A stretch of DNA of 64,000 nt from assembly GCA_002699125.1 (NCBI GenBank), contig PABI01000073.1, forward strand, positions 1-64,000. Direction: 5' to 3'. This DNA comes from Anaerolineaceae bacterium. GTDB lineage: Bacteria; Chloroflexota; Anaerolineae; Promineifilales; Promineifilaceae. The notes beneath the pieces are model-generated. The model had not been told where the DNA came from. It did no database searches and saw only the letters and a list, made by a program, of their open reading frames with translations. A program made the translations under genes and the position numbers. Below, piece after piece: positions 11,316 to 23,209 of the stretch. Numbering within the stretch: position 1 is the first letter of the stretch; each line of letters begins with the position of its first letter.

Positions 11316-11798
11316 CTAAGCGTGGTCAGTGAGTTTTTCGCCACGAATCTTTTCATGCAGGGTCATAAAGCCATCGATCAATGCTTCTGGGCGCGGCGGA
11401 CAGCCGGCCACATAAACATCAACGGGCACTATCTCATCAACACCTTGCACAATAGCGTAGTTATTAAAAACGCCGCCGCAAGAAGCACAGTCGCCCATGG
11501 CAATGACCCATTTGGGTTCAGGCATTTGATCGTACAACCGGCGAACAACAGGAGCCATCTTGCGTGAAACGCGACCAGCTACAATCATGAGATCAGATTG
11601 GCGTGGCGAGGGACGGTTTAGCTCCATCCCAAAGCGGGAAGCATCATAGTGGGATGCTTGCGAGGACATCATTTCAATGGCGCAGCAGGCCAGGCCAAAA
11701 AGCATAGGCCACATGGCGTTGGTGCGCCCCCAATTGACTAAATCTTCTAAACGAAGGGTGATAACACCCATGTCTCCTAATTTTTGTTCTACTCCCAT
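11316..11798 (-). CDS. nuoB: NADH-quinone oxidoreductase subunit B (cluster N2)
   Basis: Holds cluster N2, the last Fe-S centre before quinone. The ligands appear as the adjacent cysteines in [11 protein letters not shown], then GDCASCGG and [12 protein letters not shown] chose the ATG at 11798 ([11 protein letters not shown], 160 aa) because AAAGGA precedes it at good spacing and the overlap with nuoA is then only 10 bp; an ATG at 11819 would add seven residues. The C terminus ends GEKLTDHA. Confidence 0.95.
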   Translation of the reverse strand: MGVEQKLGDMGVITLRLEDLVNWGRTNAMWPMLFGLACCAIEMMSSQASHYDASRFGMELNRPSPRQSDLMIVAGRVSRKMAPVVRRLYDQMPEPKWVIAMGDCASCGGVFNNYAIVQGVDEIVPVDVYVAGCPPRPEALIDGFMTLHEKIRGEKLTDHA

Positions 11799-12166
11799 TC
11801 CAAAATTCCTTTCTTCCATACCCAGACATCACCCAAAATGAAGAGCAACATGAAAATGCCCATCACGGCCAGGCCGTACAACCCCAGCTTGCGGAAGGTC
11901 ACTGCCCAGGGAACGAGGAGAATAATATCGACATCGAACAGAATAAACAGAACCGCGATGCGATAGAATTTTACAGGTAAGCGGCGCTGCGCCTCACCAA
12001 TAGCCACAATGCCAGATTCATAGGGGATATATTTACTGCGAGCGCTTTCTTTGGGTTTAGGCCCCAAATTTAGGGATAAAACGGGGAGAAGCACGGCAAA
12101 AAACAGGGCTATCCCGACCAGCACGGCAATGGGAAGATATTCAACAAGAATTGGATTATTTTCCAT
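11789..12166 (-). CDS. nuoA: NADH-quinone oxidoreductase subunit A
   Basis: First gene of the operon; a small three-helix membrane subunit (125 aa). Hallmarks are [15 protein letters not shown], with the conserved Glu of the loop near the quinone channel, and [17 protein letters not shown]. The unusual ending [11 protein letters not shown] overlaps the nuoB start. A candidate promoter lies about 160 bp upstream. Confidence 0.95.
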   Translation of the reverse strand: MENNPILVEYLPIAVLVGIALFFAVLLPVLSLNLGPKPKESARSKYIPYESGIVAIGEAQRRLPVKFYRIAVLFILFDVDIILLVPWAVTFRKLGLYGLAVMGIFMLLFILGDVWVWKKGILEWE

Positions 12167-12328
12167 AAGGTGAACTTTTCTTTTTTGAGGCTGCGCCTAT
12201 GGTAGTAATCGGACAAATGGCCTGAAATTTTTCTGAAAAAACTTTTTGCCGATTACACATTTTCGGTAATATTTTGGTTGAAAATAAATGCAGCGAAATG
12301 TTTTTTTCTTCCTAAGTGATCTCTGTGC

Positions 12329-12357
12329 ATTCTATCACAAGCAATATGGGGTGGCAA
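12329..12357 (-). promoter_or_regulatory. Candidate sigma-A promoter of the nuo operon
   Basis: On the minus strand TTGCCA (-35, 12352-12357) and TAGAAT (-10, 12329-12334) are separated by exactly 17 nt. The start would be near 12322, giving a leader of about 155 nt before nuoA that is A/T rich with no obvious folded element. The 323-bp gap between nuoA and the sigma factor gene otherwise holds only the terminator at 12423-12458. Confidence 0.55.
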
Positions 12358-12422
12358 CAAAGGTCACAGGCAAAAACGATGCGAGACGGGCATAAATCTT
12401 GTGATATTTTAGCCTGATTTTA

Positions 12423-12458
12423 AAATAAAAAACCCAACGGCCGTTCCCAACCGTTGGG
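12423..12458 (-). terminator. Intrinsic terminator after the primary sigma factor gene
   Basis: On the minus strand CCCAACGG (12451-12458) pairs with CCGTTGGG (12433-12440), followed by TTTTTTATTTTA. It lies 32 bp past the sigma factor stop. The right part of the hairpin contains a full AACGGCCGTT palindrome, so the iterated motif has been built into a terminator. Confidence 0.8.
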
Positions 12459-12489
12459 CTAAAATTTCAGCTAAAAAACGTACCGTCTT

Positions 12490-14187
12490 TTAGGTCAAAT
12501 AGTCGCGCAGTGCCTTGCTCCGGCTGGGATGGCGCAGCTTGCGCAGCGCCTTGGCTTCGATCTGGCGGATGCGCTCACGGGTAACGCCAAAACTGCGCCC
12601 CACCTCTTCCAGCGTGTGATCCTTGCCATCGTTTAGACCAAAGCGCATTTCCAGCACTTCCCGCTCCCGCTCGCTGAGGAAGCCGAGCACATTGCGGATT
12701 TGCTCGCGCAGCAGCTCTTTGGATGCGGCATCGACCGGCTCCAGGGCACTTTCATCGGGAATGAAGTCACCGTACTCGGTAGAATCTTCATTGCCCACGG
12801 GGGATTCCAGCGACATCGGGTCCATCGAGATGCGCTTGATGTCCCGAATTTTAGAGACTGCCTGCCGCCATTTACGGTTGAGCACCGGGTCGATGGGCTC
12901 TTCGTCGCGCAGCGCCTGCTTGATCGTTTCTGATTCTTCCGGCGTAAGGTATTCCAGTTCCAGGGCCAGTTCCTCGTCGCTGGGTTCATGGCCAAGCTTT
13001 TGCACCAGATCGCGCTGGAGCTTGACGATCTTGTTAATGGTCTCAAACATGTGCACCGGGATACGAATAGTGCGGGCCTGATCGGCAATGGCCCGGCTGA
13101 CCGCCTGGCGAATCCACCAGGTGGCGTAAGTGCTGAATTTGTACCCTTTGGTGTGGTCGAATTTTTCTACGGCACGCAGCAGGCCCACGTTACCCTCTTG
13201 CACCAGGTCCAGCAGGTGAATGCCGCGCCCCATGTACCGCTTGGCCACGCTGACAACCAGCCGCAGATTGGCCCCGGTTAGGCTCACTTTGGCTTCTTCG
13301 GCCAGCTCGTAAACCATGAACTCGTTATATTTCAAGCCGACCAGGTCTTGCGATAACCATTCGCGAAAGGTTTCTATAGTAGGAAGCTTACCATCTTCCC
13401 TGTAGCCTCTTGCCATTTGACGAGACAAGTCTAAAGGCAGCAGGTAAACGGCCGTTAACAAATGAAAACACGCCTGTGCCAGATCGGTCCAGGTGTCATC
13501 CTGGCCCCAGTTGCCATTGTTGAGATATTGGCGCAGGTAAGATTCGGTGCGGGTGCGCCACCCTTTGCGCAAGTCACGCGCTTCGTCAATAAAAGCGATT
13601 AGATCGAGGCTGTCTACCTGAAGCGCCTTGCGCGCTTCCTCCACCACCTGCCAATTTTCCAGCAGATTGGTGTAATTGGTGATCATGGCCCGAAAATCAA
13701 CCTCTTCTTCAGAGTCAATGCCATCTTTTGTCACATCGTTGTTGAGGCGATCCAAAACGGTAGCAGCCGTGAGCTGGGTAGAAAGCCAGATTTCTTGATC
13801 GGCCGTTAGCAGCGGCACTTGCCCGATCTCTTTAAGATATGTATGAACAGGATCGTCTTCTACCGTTCCGGTGAGGTAGGAAGTGCTTTCTTCTTTATCA
13901 TCGTCATCGTCCAAATTGGTAAGCAGATTGGAAGATTCGCCAAAATCATCCAGCGTTTCACCATTTTCTGAGACGATGCGGATATTCATCTTTTGCAAAC
14001 GAGCATAAAGCCGCTCTGCCTGTTCTTCATCGGCCGAGGCCAGCAGGGCCTGGACGTCTGCTTCGTTAATTTCACGAGAGCGGCGTGCTTTCTTCACCAA
14101 AGCTTCAATGTCTATAACTTCGGCTTCGGCTTCACTTTCGTCTTCGATATCTTCATCGAAATCGTTGTCTAGTTCAGATAGATCCAT
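12490..14187 (-). CDS. rpoD: RNA polymerase primary sigma factor (RpoD/SigA)
   Basis: Housekeeping sigma-70. Region 1.2 begins [16 protein letters not shown]; region 2 has [18 protein letters not shown] and [19 protein letters not shown] (-10 recognition and melting); region 3 follows with [12 protein letters not shown]; region 4 has [15 protein letters not shown] and the -35-binding helix [19 protein letters not shown]. The N terminus is a long acidic region 1.1 with a DDDDD run. Length 565 aa. The gene is downstream of dnaG, the classic macromolecular-synthesis pairing. Candidate promoters in this window (TTGCCA...TAGAAT type) fit its expected specificity. Confidence 0.95.
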   Translation of the reverse strand: MDLSELDNDFDEDIEDESEAEAEVIDIEALVKKARRSREINEADVQALLASADEEQAERLYARLQKMNIRIVSENGETLDDFGESSNLLTNLDDDDDKEESTSYLTGTVEDDPVHTYLKEIGQVPLLTADQEIWLSTQLTAATVLDRLNNDVTKDGIDSEEEVDFRAMITNYTNLLENWQVVEEARKALQVDSLDLIAFIDEARDLRKGWRTRTESYLRQYLNNGNWGQDDTWTDLAQACFHLLTAVYLLPLDLSRQMARGYREDGKLPTIETFREWLSQDLVGLKYNEFMVYELAEEAKVSLTGANLRLVVSVAKRYMGRGIHLLDLVQEGNVGLLRAVEKFDHTKGYKFSTYATWWIRQAVSRAIADQARTIRIPVHMFETINKIVKLQRDLVQKLGHEPSDEELALELEYLTPEESETIKQALRDEEPIDPVLNRKWRQAVSKIRDIKRISMDPMSLESPVGNEDSTEYGDFIPDESALEPVDAASKELLREQIRNVLGFLSEREREVLEMRFGLNDGKDHTLEEVGRSFGVTRERIRQIEAKALRKLRHPSRSKALRDYLT

Positions 14188-14307
14188 CGTATATTTTCCT
14201 GATCTGAATGAGGCGTTTCCAAGGACTACTGTTTTCTTATTACTTCAGATAAGCGTTATCACGGGTTGAACAATGTTTACTCACTGCGTCTGGCTACGTT
14301 GGCATAT

Positions 14308-16287
14308 TTAGAAACGGCCGTTCAAAGCATCTTCTGCTCGGCGGCGGCTGGTAGCGGACATAGAATCTCTGGCTCTATTGAGCTGTAAAACAGCCAGGGG
14401 CAGCTCACGCAGCTGCTGTTGGTAAATTGCCAGGGCTTCCATGTCATTTTCCGCTTGGGCTTCGTGAAGTAAATGATTCACCTCACTTAGCAGCTGTCTG
14501 ACCTTCGCCAGACGCCAATCGAGTACAGATAAAACAAGTGTATCGGCAATGCGCTCAAGCTCTGTTTCTGGTGATTGGGGTAATGTCAGCAAGAACTTCA
14601 ACCGATCCTGAAGCGTCTGCTCTAGACTATCCCACAATTCGTCAATCGTGACAACCGGTGTCAAGGTGTTCAACTGGTACATTTGTCGCATAATGGCCCG
14701 GTCTTCCGCCAGCAAAAAATCTTCGTCCGTCACCTGCGGCTGGCCACATTCGCCCAGTTTCTGGTTCACGCGCAAAATCACCTGCGGAAAACGGACGCAA
14801 TGGTGCAAAAAATCAGACTGGCGCATGTCGGTCGCCAGGGGATTCAGGCTGGTTTGCCCTTTGCGGGGCACGGTGGCCCAGCCCACGTGGGCTTCCGGCT
14901 GGGCCGGTTTCGCCGCCTGGCTCATTTTGGCCGCCTGATGCGGCTTCACTGGCAGGCGAATTTGCCGCAGCGCCCGTTCATCAATTCTTAATGCCCGCGC
15001 CAGCTGCTGCCAGTAATGATCCCGCTCGATGGGGTCTTGAATATCTTTGATGAGGGGGAGGACCTGTTGGGCAACGGCCGTTTTCCCTTTGGCATCATTC
15101 ATATCCAGTTCAGCGGTCGCCACCGCAATCACGTAAGCCACCACCGGTTTAGCCTGCGCCACCAGCTTGGGCCACTCATCTGGCGTTTCCTGAATGATGT
15201 TGTCCGGGTCCTTGCCCTCCGGCATCGTTATCACGCGGATGTCTGCCTGGAGCCGGCCTTCGTGCTGCACCAGTCCATGAGCATCAAACTTCACATCCAC
15301 TTCGCGATCCAGCGTCTCGCGCGCCACCTGCAAACTGCGCAAGGTAGCTTTAGCCCCAGCGGCATCGGCATCCAATGCCAAGACAAACTGCTTGGTGTAG
15401 CGCTTTAGCAATCTGAGCTGCTGCTCCGTCAACGCCGTGCCCATTTGGGCCACCACGTTGCGGAAACCGGCCTGCCACGCTTGCATCACGTCCATGTACC
15501 CTTCCACAATCACCGCCTGCCGCGCTTCGCGGATGGCCCGTTTGGCCGTGTCCAGCCCGTAAAGCAGGTGGCTTTTGTCGAACAGGTCGGTCTGGGGCGA
15601 GTTAAGATACTTGGGGATGCCGTCTTTTTCCAACGTGCGCGCGCCGAAACCGACGATACGGCCGTCTACATCCCGAATCGGTATCATTAGCCGGTTGCGA
15701 AAGCGATCGTATTTGCTGCCTTTGTCTGGATTTTCCGTTAGCAGCCCAGCCGCCAGCAGTTCCTGATCGCTGTACCCCTGCATATTAAAATGAGAGCGGC
15801 AATCATCCCAGGAATCCAGAGCAAAGCCCAGAGCAAACTGTTCAATTGTTTCCTCGTTCAAACTGCGCCGGGCCACGTACTGTCGGGCAGCTTCCCCCTG
15901 GGGTGCGTACAAAAAGAGCTGGTGAAAATAATCGGCGGCTGCTTGCAGCAGGCCCGCCTGCTTGTTGTGGGCGGCGCGCTTCTCTTTATCGACCGGTTTT
16001 TCTTCTTCCAGCGTCACCCCGGCCCGCTGCGCCATATTTTTCAGCGCTTCTTTAAATTCCCAGCCTTCCTTCTTCATCACAAACGAGAAGAGGTCGCCGC
16101 CTTCGGCGCAGGCGCCAAAGCAGCGCCAGGTTTGGGTTTCGGGGAAGACAAAAAAGGCGGGGGTGCGGGTGTTTTGGTGGAAAGGGCAAAAGCCAGCGTA
16201 ATTCCGCCCTGAGCGACGCAGTGAAACGCTTTCAGAGATGATATCGACAATATCGAGCCGGCTTTTAATATCTTCGGTAACAGTCAT
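14308..16287 (-). CDS. dnaG: DNA primase
   Basis: Makes RNA primers for replication. The N-terminal zinc finger is visible (CPFHQNTRTPAFFVFP followed by CFGAC), then the RNAP-like core with FRNRLMIPIRDVDGRIVGFG, and the TOPRIM domain (VIVEGYMDVMQAW and LALDADAAGAKATL). The C-terminal part (from about residue 440) is the less conserved helicase-interacting region. Length 659 aa. The final codons DALNGRF are formed by an AACGGCCGTT copy that overlaps the end of the gene. A possible promoter lies at 16325-16354. Confidence 0.95.
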   Translation of the reverse strand: MTVTEDIKSRLDIVDIISESVSLRRSGRNYAGFCPFHQNTRTPAFFVFPETQTWRCFGACAEGGDLFSFVMKKEGWEFKEALKNMAQRAGVTLEEEKPVDKEKRAAHNKQAGLLQAAADYFHQLFLYAPQGEAARQYVARRSLNEETIEQFALGFALDSWDDCRSHFNMQGYSDQELLAAGLLTENPDKGSKYDRFRNRLMIPIRDVDGRIVGFGARTLEKDGIPKYLNSPQTDLFDKSHLLYGLDTAKRAIREARQAVIVEGYMDVMQAWQAGFRNVVAQMGTALTEQQLRLLKRYTKQFVLALDADAAGAKATLRSLQVARETLDREVDVKFDAHGLVQHEGRLQADIRVITMPEGKDPDNIIQETPDEWPKLVAQAKPVVAYVIAVATAELDMNDAKGKTAVAQQVLPLIKDIQDPIERDHYWQQLARALRIDERALRQIRLPVKPHQAAKMSQAAKPAQPEAHVGWATVPRKGQTSLNPLATDMRQSDFLHHCVRFPQVILRVNQKLGECGQPQVTDEDFLLAEDRAIMRQMYQLNTLTPVVTIDELWDSLEQTLQDRLKFLLTLPQSPETELERIADTLVLSVLDWRLAKVRQLLSEVNHLLHEAQAENDMEALAIYQQQLRELPLAVLQLNRARDSMSATSRRRAEDALNGRF

Positions 16288-16324
16288 AGGGTCAAGAACA
16301 GAGTTTAGTCGGACAACTGGGCAA

Positions 16325-16354
16325 ATTATACCGTAGACCTTACAAATGTTCTAA
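16325..16354 (-). promoter_or_regulatory. Candidate promoter of dnaG-rpoD
   Basis: Minus strand TTAGAA (16349-16354), 18-nt spacer, TATAAT (16325-16330). The -10 is perfect but the -35 is weak. It lies 38 bp upstream of the dnaG ATG. Confidence 0.45.
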
Positions 16355-16410
16355 ATAATGGTAGGGGAACGGCCGTTATTTTTACGACAATCTAACGTGG
16401 AGAAATAAAA

Positions 16411-16437
16411 GAGGCACCCTGCTACACAGGATGCCTC
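16411..16437 (-). terminator. Hairpin terminator after the DUF4397 gene
   Basis: GAGGCA-CCTG stem pairs with CAGG-TGCCTC (one internal mismatch), followed on the minus strand by TTTTATTT. It lies about 70 bp past the DUF4397 stop and just upstream of the dnaG promoter region. Confidence 0.65.
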
Positions 16438-16507
16438 TCACAAAGAAGGAAGTAGTTAAGCCAGAGCAGACGGCCCCACACCGCCTGCTCAGCTAAATGC
16501 CAAAAGG

Positions 16508-17818
16508 TTAGTCAAGTGGGGATTGCAGACGAATCGACTGCACCAATACGGTAAAGCTGCCATCATCCAGGGAGCCAACGGCATAGACAAAGTAGGCAAA
16601 ACCAGGATCAAGGCTCAGATCAGCCGGGCCAAACACGACGGTGTCGGTGCCTGCCGGCTGGATGGTGGCCAGGTAGCGGTTGCGCGGCACCTCAAGCTGC
16701 ACCTCGTTGGGATTGCTCAGCCCTTCGGCCGTACCCACAAAGTCACCCGTGCGACGGTCGAACAAGGACACGTCAACGGTGGGGGCTGCGGCCGTGTGGC
16801 GCACCACCAGGCGGCTCAAACCGCGATCAATTTCAGAAACATCATTCACAAAGACGGAGAGCGTCGGCGCACCGGCTTCTGTCAGGTGGGCCACGATGGA
16901 GGCGTTAGCGCCACCGGGCAGGAAGGCCGAGCCAGCGATGGCTGGCGGACCAGCGGTTGGATCAGCACCTGCCGGGTAGATTTCGATGTCGTAGTTACCT
17001 TCGGGCAGGGTCAGCGGGTCGGTGACGGTGTAAGGTTCAAAGTTGGGCAAAGCCAGTCCACCATTCACGTACACATCAACCGTCAGACCAGGCACGCCGT
17101 GAATCACGGTCACATCACCAACTGGGATGGTGTCCAGGTCAATGGTTTGTACCAGCAGTTGGAAGCTGCCATCGGCCAGCGAGCCAACGGCGTAGATGAT
17201 GTAAGAGCGATCAAACTTAGGATTGAGCCAGAAGCGGGCTGGTCCAGCTACTACGTCATCGGTGCCGGCAGGCAGGATGGAGGCAAAGTACAAGCCGGTG
17301 CCTACCTCTACTTGAGCTTCTTCAGGATTGCTCAGACCTTCAATCTTGCCAATTTCATCACTTTTGTAAGTGAGAGAAACGTCTACTGTGGGTGCAGCGG
17401 CCGTATGGCGCACAACTACCCGAGCATCCCCTTCATTAATAGCCGACGTATCATTGACAAAAACGGAAAGGGTTGGTGCCCCGGCTTCCGTCAGATGGGC
17501 CACAATGGAGGCATTGGCACCGGCGGGTAACGTGGTGTAACCAGCAATGGCCGGGTCGCTCGCGCTGGGGTCCGCACCGGCCGGGTAAATTTCGATGTCG
17601 TAATCACCGGCGGGCAAGGTCAGCGGATCAGTGACAGTGTAAGGTTCAAAATCGGGCAGGGCCAGACCGCCATTGACGTAGACATCAACCGTCAGGCCAG
17701 GCACGCCGTGTACCACGGTGACGATGCCGGTATCGGCTTCTTCATCGGCCGCAACCCAGGCAGCGGTGGTCAAGAACAGCGCCATCAAGGCAAAAATAAG
17801 CAGTTTAACTTTTTTCAT
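16508..17818 (-). CDS. Secreted protein with two DUF4397 domains
   Basis: Function unknown. A clear signal peptide (MKKVKLLIFALMALFLTTAA) is followed by two tandem domains of about 190 residues. Each starts with VHGVPGLTVDVYVNGGLALP and carries the marks TDPLTLP, YDIEIYPAGADP and VRHTAAAPTVDVSL. The copies are so alike (about 80-90% over long stretches) that the duplication looks recent. DUF4397 domains are beta-rich and occur in exported or wall-linked proteins (family knowledge). AGGAG precedes the ATG. Two copies of the AATTACGAA-N9-GTTTTGTAY motif lie upstream, and one lies before the ECF sigma gene next door, suggesting sigma-dependent expression. Confidence 0.85.
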   Translation of the reverse strand: MKKVKLLIFALMALFLTTAAWVAADEEADTGIVTVVHGVPGLTVDVYVNGGLALPDFEPYTVTDPLTLPAGDYDIEIYPAGADPSASDPAIAGYTTLPAGANASIVAHLTEAGAPTLSVFVNDTSAINEGDARVVVRHTAAAPTVDVSLTYKSDEIGKIEGLSNPEEAQVEVGTGLYFASILPAGTDDVVAGPARFWLNPKFDRSYIIYAVGSLADGSFQLLVQTIDLDTIPVGDVTVIHGVPGLTVDVYVNGGLALPNFEPYTVTDPLTLPEGNYDIEIYPAGADPTAGPPAIAGSAFLPGGANASIVAHLTEAGAPTLSVFVNDVSEIDRGLSRLVVRHTAAAPTVDVSLFDRRTGDFVGTAEGLSNPNEVQLEVPRNRYLATIQPAGTDTVVFGPADLSLDPGFAYFVYAVGSLDDGSFTVLVQSIRLQSPLD

Positions 17819-18050
17819 TGTTTTTCTCCTATCGTCTGATTTTTGTTTCTGAAATGGTTCTTTTTCAAGCTTTGTTATTGGTGGTTGGATTTTGTTCTGG
17901 TTAGTTTATTGTTGGGCGAGCGCATCACCTCCGTCGCTTAGATTTTTCGACCACAAGCAGCAGGCAGCGTTAAGAGAGCTCCCAAGGAGCCGAATTTATG
18001 CCATTTTTTCATAGAGCTTATGGAAATGTTTCTTCTGTTCTTCTGCTACT

Positions 18051-18077
18051 AATTACGAAGCCGGCTTTGTTTTGTAC
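18051..18077 (-). promoter_or_regulatory. ECF-type promoter-like motif, copy 1 (upstream of DUF4397)
   Basis: Plus strand AATTACGAA, 9 nt, GTTTTGTAC; on the minus strand GTACAAAAC-N9-TTCGTAATT. The same arrangement with identical spacing occurs at 18135-18161 and 20020-20046. The minus-strand reading (AAAAC as -35, CGTAAT as -10) fits the general ECF promoter style, but the sigma that reads it is inferred. Confidence 0.6.
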
Positions 18078-18134
18078 GTATCGAAATTAGACAAATTATT
18101 TGCAACACCTTTACAAATTGGCCGGTTCATCAAG

Positions 18135-18161
18135 AATTACGAACTTGTTCAGGTTTTGTAC
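18135..18161 (-). promoter_or_regulatory. ECF-type promoter-like motif, copy 2 (upstream of DUF4397)
   Basis: AATTACGAA, 9 nt, GTTTTGTAC on the plus strand, 84 bp (about eight helical turns) from copy 1. The intervening N9 differs completely (CTTGTTCAG against GCCGGCTTT), so the two blocks, not the whole segment, are conserved. Confidence 0.6.
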
Positions 18162-18250
18162 TTGTTTAATTTGGAAATTGGGGAAATTGGCAAAAAAAGA
18201 GACGCCTGGGGAGAGTGTCTGAGGATGGCAGAATATTCAGTTGGCTAGAT

Positions 18251-18295
18251 TCAGAGGGATTTCTCGCCAAAAGCGGCTCGAAATGACAATTGAGG
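18251..18295. repeat. Spacer-repeat fragment (GGGATTTCTCGCC family)
   Basis: A 45-nt segment that matches 47210-47254 with only two differences by eye (it includes AGAGGGATTTCTCGCC and GCGGCTCGAAATGACAA). Here only one arm is present; at 47148-47248 both arms form an inverted repeat. Confidence 0.75.
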
Positions 18296-18353
18296 ATTGC
18301 TCGTTGTCACCAACTATTTTCTTTATCAACAGCTGATTCCGGGAAAATTTACG

Positions 18354-19379
18354 TCAGTTGATGTTGCCCAGCAGCACAATCTCGCCAGTGCGCTGGACGC
18401 TGCCGCCTTCTGGTTCAACGGAAACGCCCACAGCATCAAAGGATTGCAGCGGTTCGGTGGAGTGTACCAGCAGCACCCCCTCACCCTCCGTATCAACGCG
18501 GAAGGTTTCGGCCGTTTCGTGTTCGGTCCCGCGAATGAGCAGTACCTGGTAGACAGCATCTTCCGGCAGTGCCGGCATCCCATCGACAATGAGCAGCGCC
18601 GTATTGGACTCAGGATCGACCACAAGCTGGGCCGATGCCTCCGGCTGCTCTTCAGTGCCGGGCAGCGTCACGGCATAAACGTCTGAGGAATCAAAAGGCT
18701 GGTTGGCCATGACCTCGGCTATTTCAGCTTCTAGAGCAGCGCTGTAAGATTGCAACTCGTCCAAATTGGCAGTTGCCTGCGCCAAATCGGTTTGCAGACT
18801 GTTGTTGGTGGCAATGAGTTCAGCATTGTTTTGGGCCAGGTCGTCGATTTGCTGGTCCAGGGCTTGATTGGCGGCTTGCAGTTCGGTCACGCGGGCGGTG
18901 AGGGTCAGGTTTTCGTTGGCCAGGGCATCAAAATCGGTGCGCAGGCTGCTGTTGTCGGCGCTGAACTGCTGCACGTCCTGGTTCAACTCTTGCACCTGGC
19001 TGTTGAGCGATAAGCCCCAGATGAGGAGGAGTACGGCCGTTCCCAAACTAACGGCCGTTACCAGCGGCAGACTAAAAAAGGCGCGAATTTGGTCCCATAG
19101 GGTTGGTTGCGGTGAGGTGGATACGGCCGTGCGCCGCACTGGCTCCGCCTGCGCCGCCAAATCTGCCTCCACGCGAGCAAACAGCGCCGCCTCCGCTTCT
19201 GACGACGGATCAACCGGGGGCGCAGTGTACGGCAGCAGGGCCACCGCCGCATACGCATCTTCCAGCAAGGCAGCCGCCTGCGGATTTTCCGCGAGATACG
19301 CTTCTACTTCCGCTTCTTCTTCGGGCGACAGCCCGCCTAATGCATAAACAGCGAGCAGTTCCTCAATTTGCTCGTTCAT
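18354..19379 (-). CDS. Anti-sigma factor, RskA family
   Basis: Membrane anti-sigma factor (341 aa) predicted to hold the adjacent ECF sigma inactive. The N-terminal cytoplasmic helix bundle (MNEQIEELLAVYALGGLSPE) resembles the RskA sigma-binding domain and has no zinc-binding His/Cys set. A Pro-rich linker follows, then one membrane helix (about residues 93-115), a long Gln/Asn/Leu coiled coil (about 115-220), and a C-terminal RskA domain (VYAVTLPGTEEQPEASAQL to the end). The ATG at 19379 follows the sigma stop by one base, with GAGG as ribosome site; an ATG 12 bp upstream is less likely. The coiled-coil insert is longer than usual. Confidence 0.88.
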   Translation of the reverse strand: MNEQIEELLAVYALGGLSPEEEAEVEAYLAENPQAAALLEDAYAAVALLPYTAPPVDPSSEAEAALFARVEADLAAQAEPVRRTAVSTSPQPTLWDQIRAFFSLPLVTAVSLGTAVLLLIWGLSLNSQVQELNQDVQQFSADNSSLRTDFDALANENLTLTARVTELQAANQALDQQIDDLAQNNAELIATNNSLQTDLAQATANLDELQSYSAALEAEIAEVMANQPFDSSDVYAVTLPGTEEQPEASAQLVVDPESNTALLIVDGMPALPEDAVYQVLLIRGTEHETAETFRVDTEGEGVLLVHSTEPLQSFDAVGVSVEPEGGSVQRTGEIVLLGNIN

Positions 19380-19380
19380 C

Positions 19381-19959
19381 TTAATCCTCAAATCCTTGCG
19401 CCTGCAAGGCTCGTTTCAATTTATCCAGGGCCAGTTTTGCCCGGGTGTTAATCGTGCCAAAGGGAATATCAAACTCCTGGGCAATCTGCCGCCGCGTTTT
19501 GCCCTGAAAATAGATCCATTCCACCACGTCCCGCTGCTCCTCGGGCAAGGTCGTCATGGCGGCATGGACCTGTTCGTGCCGCAGCAGCGACAGCGCGGCA
19601 TCGGCCACGTTGTGGTCGGCTTCATAATGCGGGCTGGATTCAAACTGATCGTGATGCATATCAGGCAGCGCCTGCATCTTGATCTTTTGCCCCCGGCGCA
19701 CAATATCAATCGACAAATTACGGGCGATACCAAACATCCAGTTGGGAAATGACCCCCGCTGCGTATCAAACGAAGCCGCGTTGTTCCAGATGCGCCAAAA
19801 CGTTTCCTGCATCACCTCTTCGGCCGCAGCCTGATCCCGCAAAATTTTGTACGACAAACCCAAGACAGAACGCTTGTACCGTTCATACAAGGTTTTATAA
19901 GCAGCCATATCTTGTTTAATGACCTGAGCCATGAGCTGCTCATCGCTTAATTCATTCAT
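19381..19959 (-). CDS. ECF RNA polymerase sigma factor (SigK-like)
   Basis: Extracytoplasmic-function sigma factor, 192 aa. Region 2 contains YERYKRSVLGLSYKILRD, EEVMQETFWRIWNNA and WMFGIARNLSIDIVRR; region 4 contains LPEEQRDVVEWIYFQGKTRR and the helix-turn-helix IAQEFDIPFGTINTRAKLAL. It overlaps functionally with the RskA-type anti-sigma gene that follows (1-bp gap). A copy of the shared promoter-like motif lies 60 bp upstream, consistent with autoregulation. Closest functional class by partner is SigK/RskA; true substrate signal unknown. Confidence 0.92.
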   Translation of the reverse strand: MNELSDEQLMAQVIKQDMAAYKTLYERYKRSVLGLSYKILRDQAAAEEVMQETFWRIWNNAASFDTQRGSFPNWMFGIARNLSIDIVRRGQKIKMQALPDMHHDQFESSPHYEADHNVADAALSLLRHEQVHAAMTTLPEEQRDVVEWIYFQGKTRRQIAQEFDIPFGTINTRAKLALDKLKRALQAQGFED

Positions 19960-20019
19960 AACTCACTGAATGGTACAGCCTGCTTAACAACTTTGAACAG
20001 ATGCTAAGCCACTGCTCTT

Positions 20020-20046
20020 AATTACGAATACAATTGTGTTTTGTAT
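20020..20046 (-). promoter_or_regulatory. ECF-type promoter-like motif, copy 3 (upstream of ECF sigma gene)
   Basis: AATTACGAA, 9 nt, GTTTTGTAT on the plus strand; minus-strand reading ATACAAAAC-N9-TTCGTAATT. Its downstream edge is 61 bp from the sigma ATG. It matches the two copies before the DUF4397 gene in both blocks (one base difference, the last T) and in spacing. Confidence 0.62.
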
Positions 20047-20066
20047 CTATCAATTTTTCGCATGAA

Positions 20067-23042
<2,976 letters not shown>

Positions 23043-23081
23043 GCACACCCTCGAATAAATCTATCAAATGAACAGCGGGTG

Positions 23082-23110
23082 ATTATAGCATGGGGGTACC
23101 GCGCTGGCAT
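23082..23110 (-). promoter_or_regulatory. Candidate sigma-A promoter of glyQS
   Basis: Minus strand ATGCCA (23105-23110), 17 nt, TATAAT (23082-23087). The predicted start lies about 33 nt before the ATG, which leaves no room for a T-box leader. Confidence 0.55.
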
Positions 23111-23123
23111 CTTGTGGATTTTT

Positions 23124-23202
23124 AATCACGAATTTACCGAATGGACGAATGAGACGAATTTTTTTCAATCGTAATATTCGTCAATTTGTGCCATTCGTGA
23201 TT
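23124..23202. repeat. Intergenic inverted repeat (AATCACGAAT family)
   Basis: Outer arms AATCACGAAT (23124-23133) and ATTCGTGATT (23193-23202) are perfect; the interior has further GACGAAT/ATTCGTC complementarity and a T-run. It lies 7 bp past the recO stop and may end the recO transcript. Confidence 0.6.
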
Positions 23203-23209
23203 CAGCTTT

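Larger units (their letters stand above)
17819..18353. other. 535-bp spacer with two promoter-like motifs and a repeat fragment
   Basis: No gene seen. From the DUF4397 side it holds a leader of about 230 nt; on the minus strand this includes GGCTCC/GGGAGC, which could form a short hairpin near 17984-17998, and a GGAGGTGATG string near 17930. Then come the two motif copies (18051-18077, 18135-18161) and a spacer-repeat fragment (18251-18295). I could not match the leader to a known riboswitch class. Confidence 0.5.

Noticed and set aside
11156..11356. 66-residue frame in the nuoB-nuoC spacer
   Set aside because: Overlaps both genes and is built on two hairpins; no ribosome site or family pattern.
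16523..17530. 335-residue open frame antisense to the DUF4397 gene
   Set aside because: A shadow frame caused by codon bias; no ribosome site, no recognisable domain, while the opposite strand encodes a signal peptide and two repeats.
23091..23106. GGGGGTACCGCG on the plus strand, like a T-box antiterminator (GGTGGNACCGCG) next to glyQS
   Set aside because: Wrong strand: glyQS and recO are both on the minus strand, no plus-strand gene follows, and the site overlaps a good minus-strand promoter.
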